Source: Prevotellaceae bacterium (lineage in GTDB: Bacteria > Bacteroidota > Bacteroidia > Bacteroidales > Bacteroidaceae). Taken from it: a stretch of DNA of 64,000 bases. Position numbers and translations under genes: made by a program. Below are positions 63,973 through 64,000 of the stretch, in pieces. Where the stretch lies: assembly GCA_030531085.1 (NCBI GenBank), contig JAUNOM010000007.1:1-64000 (forward strand), in the 5' to 3' direction. Position 1 is the stretch's first letter, and every line of letters starts with the position of its first letter. Below the pieces are notes generated by a model. The model made no database searches and was not told the origin of the DNA. It saw only the letters and a list, made by a program, of their open reading frames with translations.

Positions 63973-64000
63973 TGTAAGTAAAACGGACTATTTACTTACA
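63973..64000. repeat. TGTAAGTAAA palindrome, copy 2
   Basis: TGTAAGTAAA (63973-63982) and its exact complement (63991-64000) flank an 8-base loop. The window ends at the last base of this copy, so it may continue. Confidence 0.85.

Larger units (their letters stand above)
63478..64000. other. Gene-free window end with repeats
   Basis: No credible gene is seen. The stretch holds two copies of a TGTAAGTAAA palindrome, a 22-base direct repeat and an 11-bp inverted repeat (listed separately). It is AT-rich and partly similar to the element near 23.5 kb. Confidence 0.6.

Noticed and set aside
1..64000. CRISPR array, tRNA or rRNA genes, insertion sequences
   Set aside because: No regularly spaced direct repeats of CRISPR type, no cloverleaf or rRNA sequence and no transposase reading frame were found in the gaps.

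Overview
The window is chromosomal DNA of a Bacteroidota bacterium, most likely order Bacteroidales and Prevotella-like. Four signs point there. Promoters have the Bacteroidota form TTG-N19/20-TAnnTTTG in front of many genes. Two secreted proteins carry C-terminal tails typical of type IX secretion cargo. Several genes are lineage hallmarks: the RprX/RprY two-component system, a long PPi-dependent phosphofructokinase, a DUF2723 membrane glycosyltransferase and MtaB. Finally, many genes end in long perfect hairpins. No rRNA, tRNA, CRISPR array, transposase or integrase was seen.

Layout. 0-5.5 kb: a surface-type carbohydrate-binding lipoprotein converges on a CotH-kinase-like secreted protein and a GH25 muramidase, followed by PPi-phosphofructokinase. 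5.6-10.5 kb: an OmpA-like lipoprotein, a monofunctional transglycosylase, a UvrD/PcrA helicase and a hemerythrin-like/LuxR fusion regulator. 10.8-17.7 kb: a five-gene efflux operon (TolC, HlyD, tandem-ATPase ABC protein, two ABC-2 permeases) divergent from an AraC regulator. 17.7-22.5 kb: rprX-rprY-nucleotidyltransferase-guaA. 22.8-30.6 kb: a DJ-1/PfpI protein, a CHU_C protein-TtcA-like-luxS cluster, then a periplasmic binding-like protein, an outer-membrane barrel and uvrA. 30.6-40.4 kb: a MmcQ/YjbR protein, a tiny repeat lipoprotein, mtaB with a glycosyltransferase and two overlapping CatB/Vat-type acetyltransferases, a Cu/Zn-type permease behind a palindromic operator, an inositol-monophosphatase-like enzyme, an EamA transporter and a GH51 arabinofuranosidase.

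40.6-50.05 kb is the clear accessory region. It is one tightly packed, partly AT-rich type I restriction-modification operon with extra genes: half-size HsdS, HsdM, a Fic AMP-transferase, a 75-residue unknown protein, a full-size HsdS broken by a one-base frameshift, a 212-residue protein with a HEPN-like R-N-K-x3-H motif, HsdR, and a YgjP/DUF45 metallopeptidase. One strong promoter precedes it, and its predicted transcription start falls on or next to the first ATG.

50.6-63.4 kb is a long minus-strand run of housekeeping and envelope genes: cysE, a THUMP-type RNA methyltransferase, a DPP-IV-like peptidase, purD, membrane proteins, DUF2723, a polysaccharide deacetylase, queG and an unknown alpha-helical protein. 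The last 0.5 kb is non-coding and holds short palindromes and direct repeats, some sharing sequence with a palindrome near 23.5 kb.

All functional names come from reading motifs in the translations. No database search was possible.
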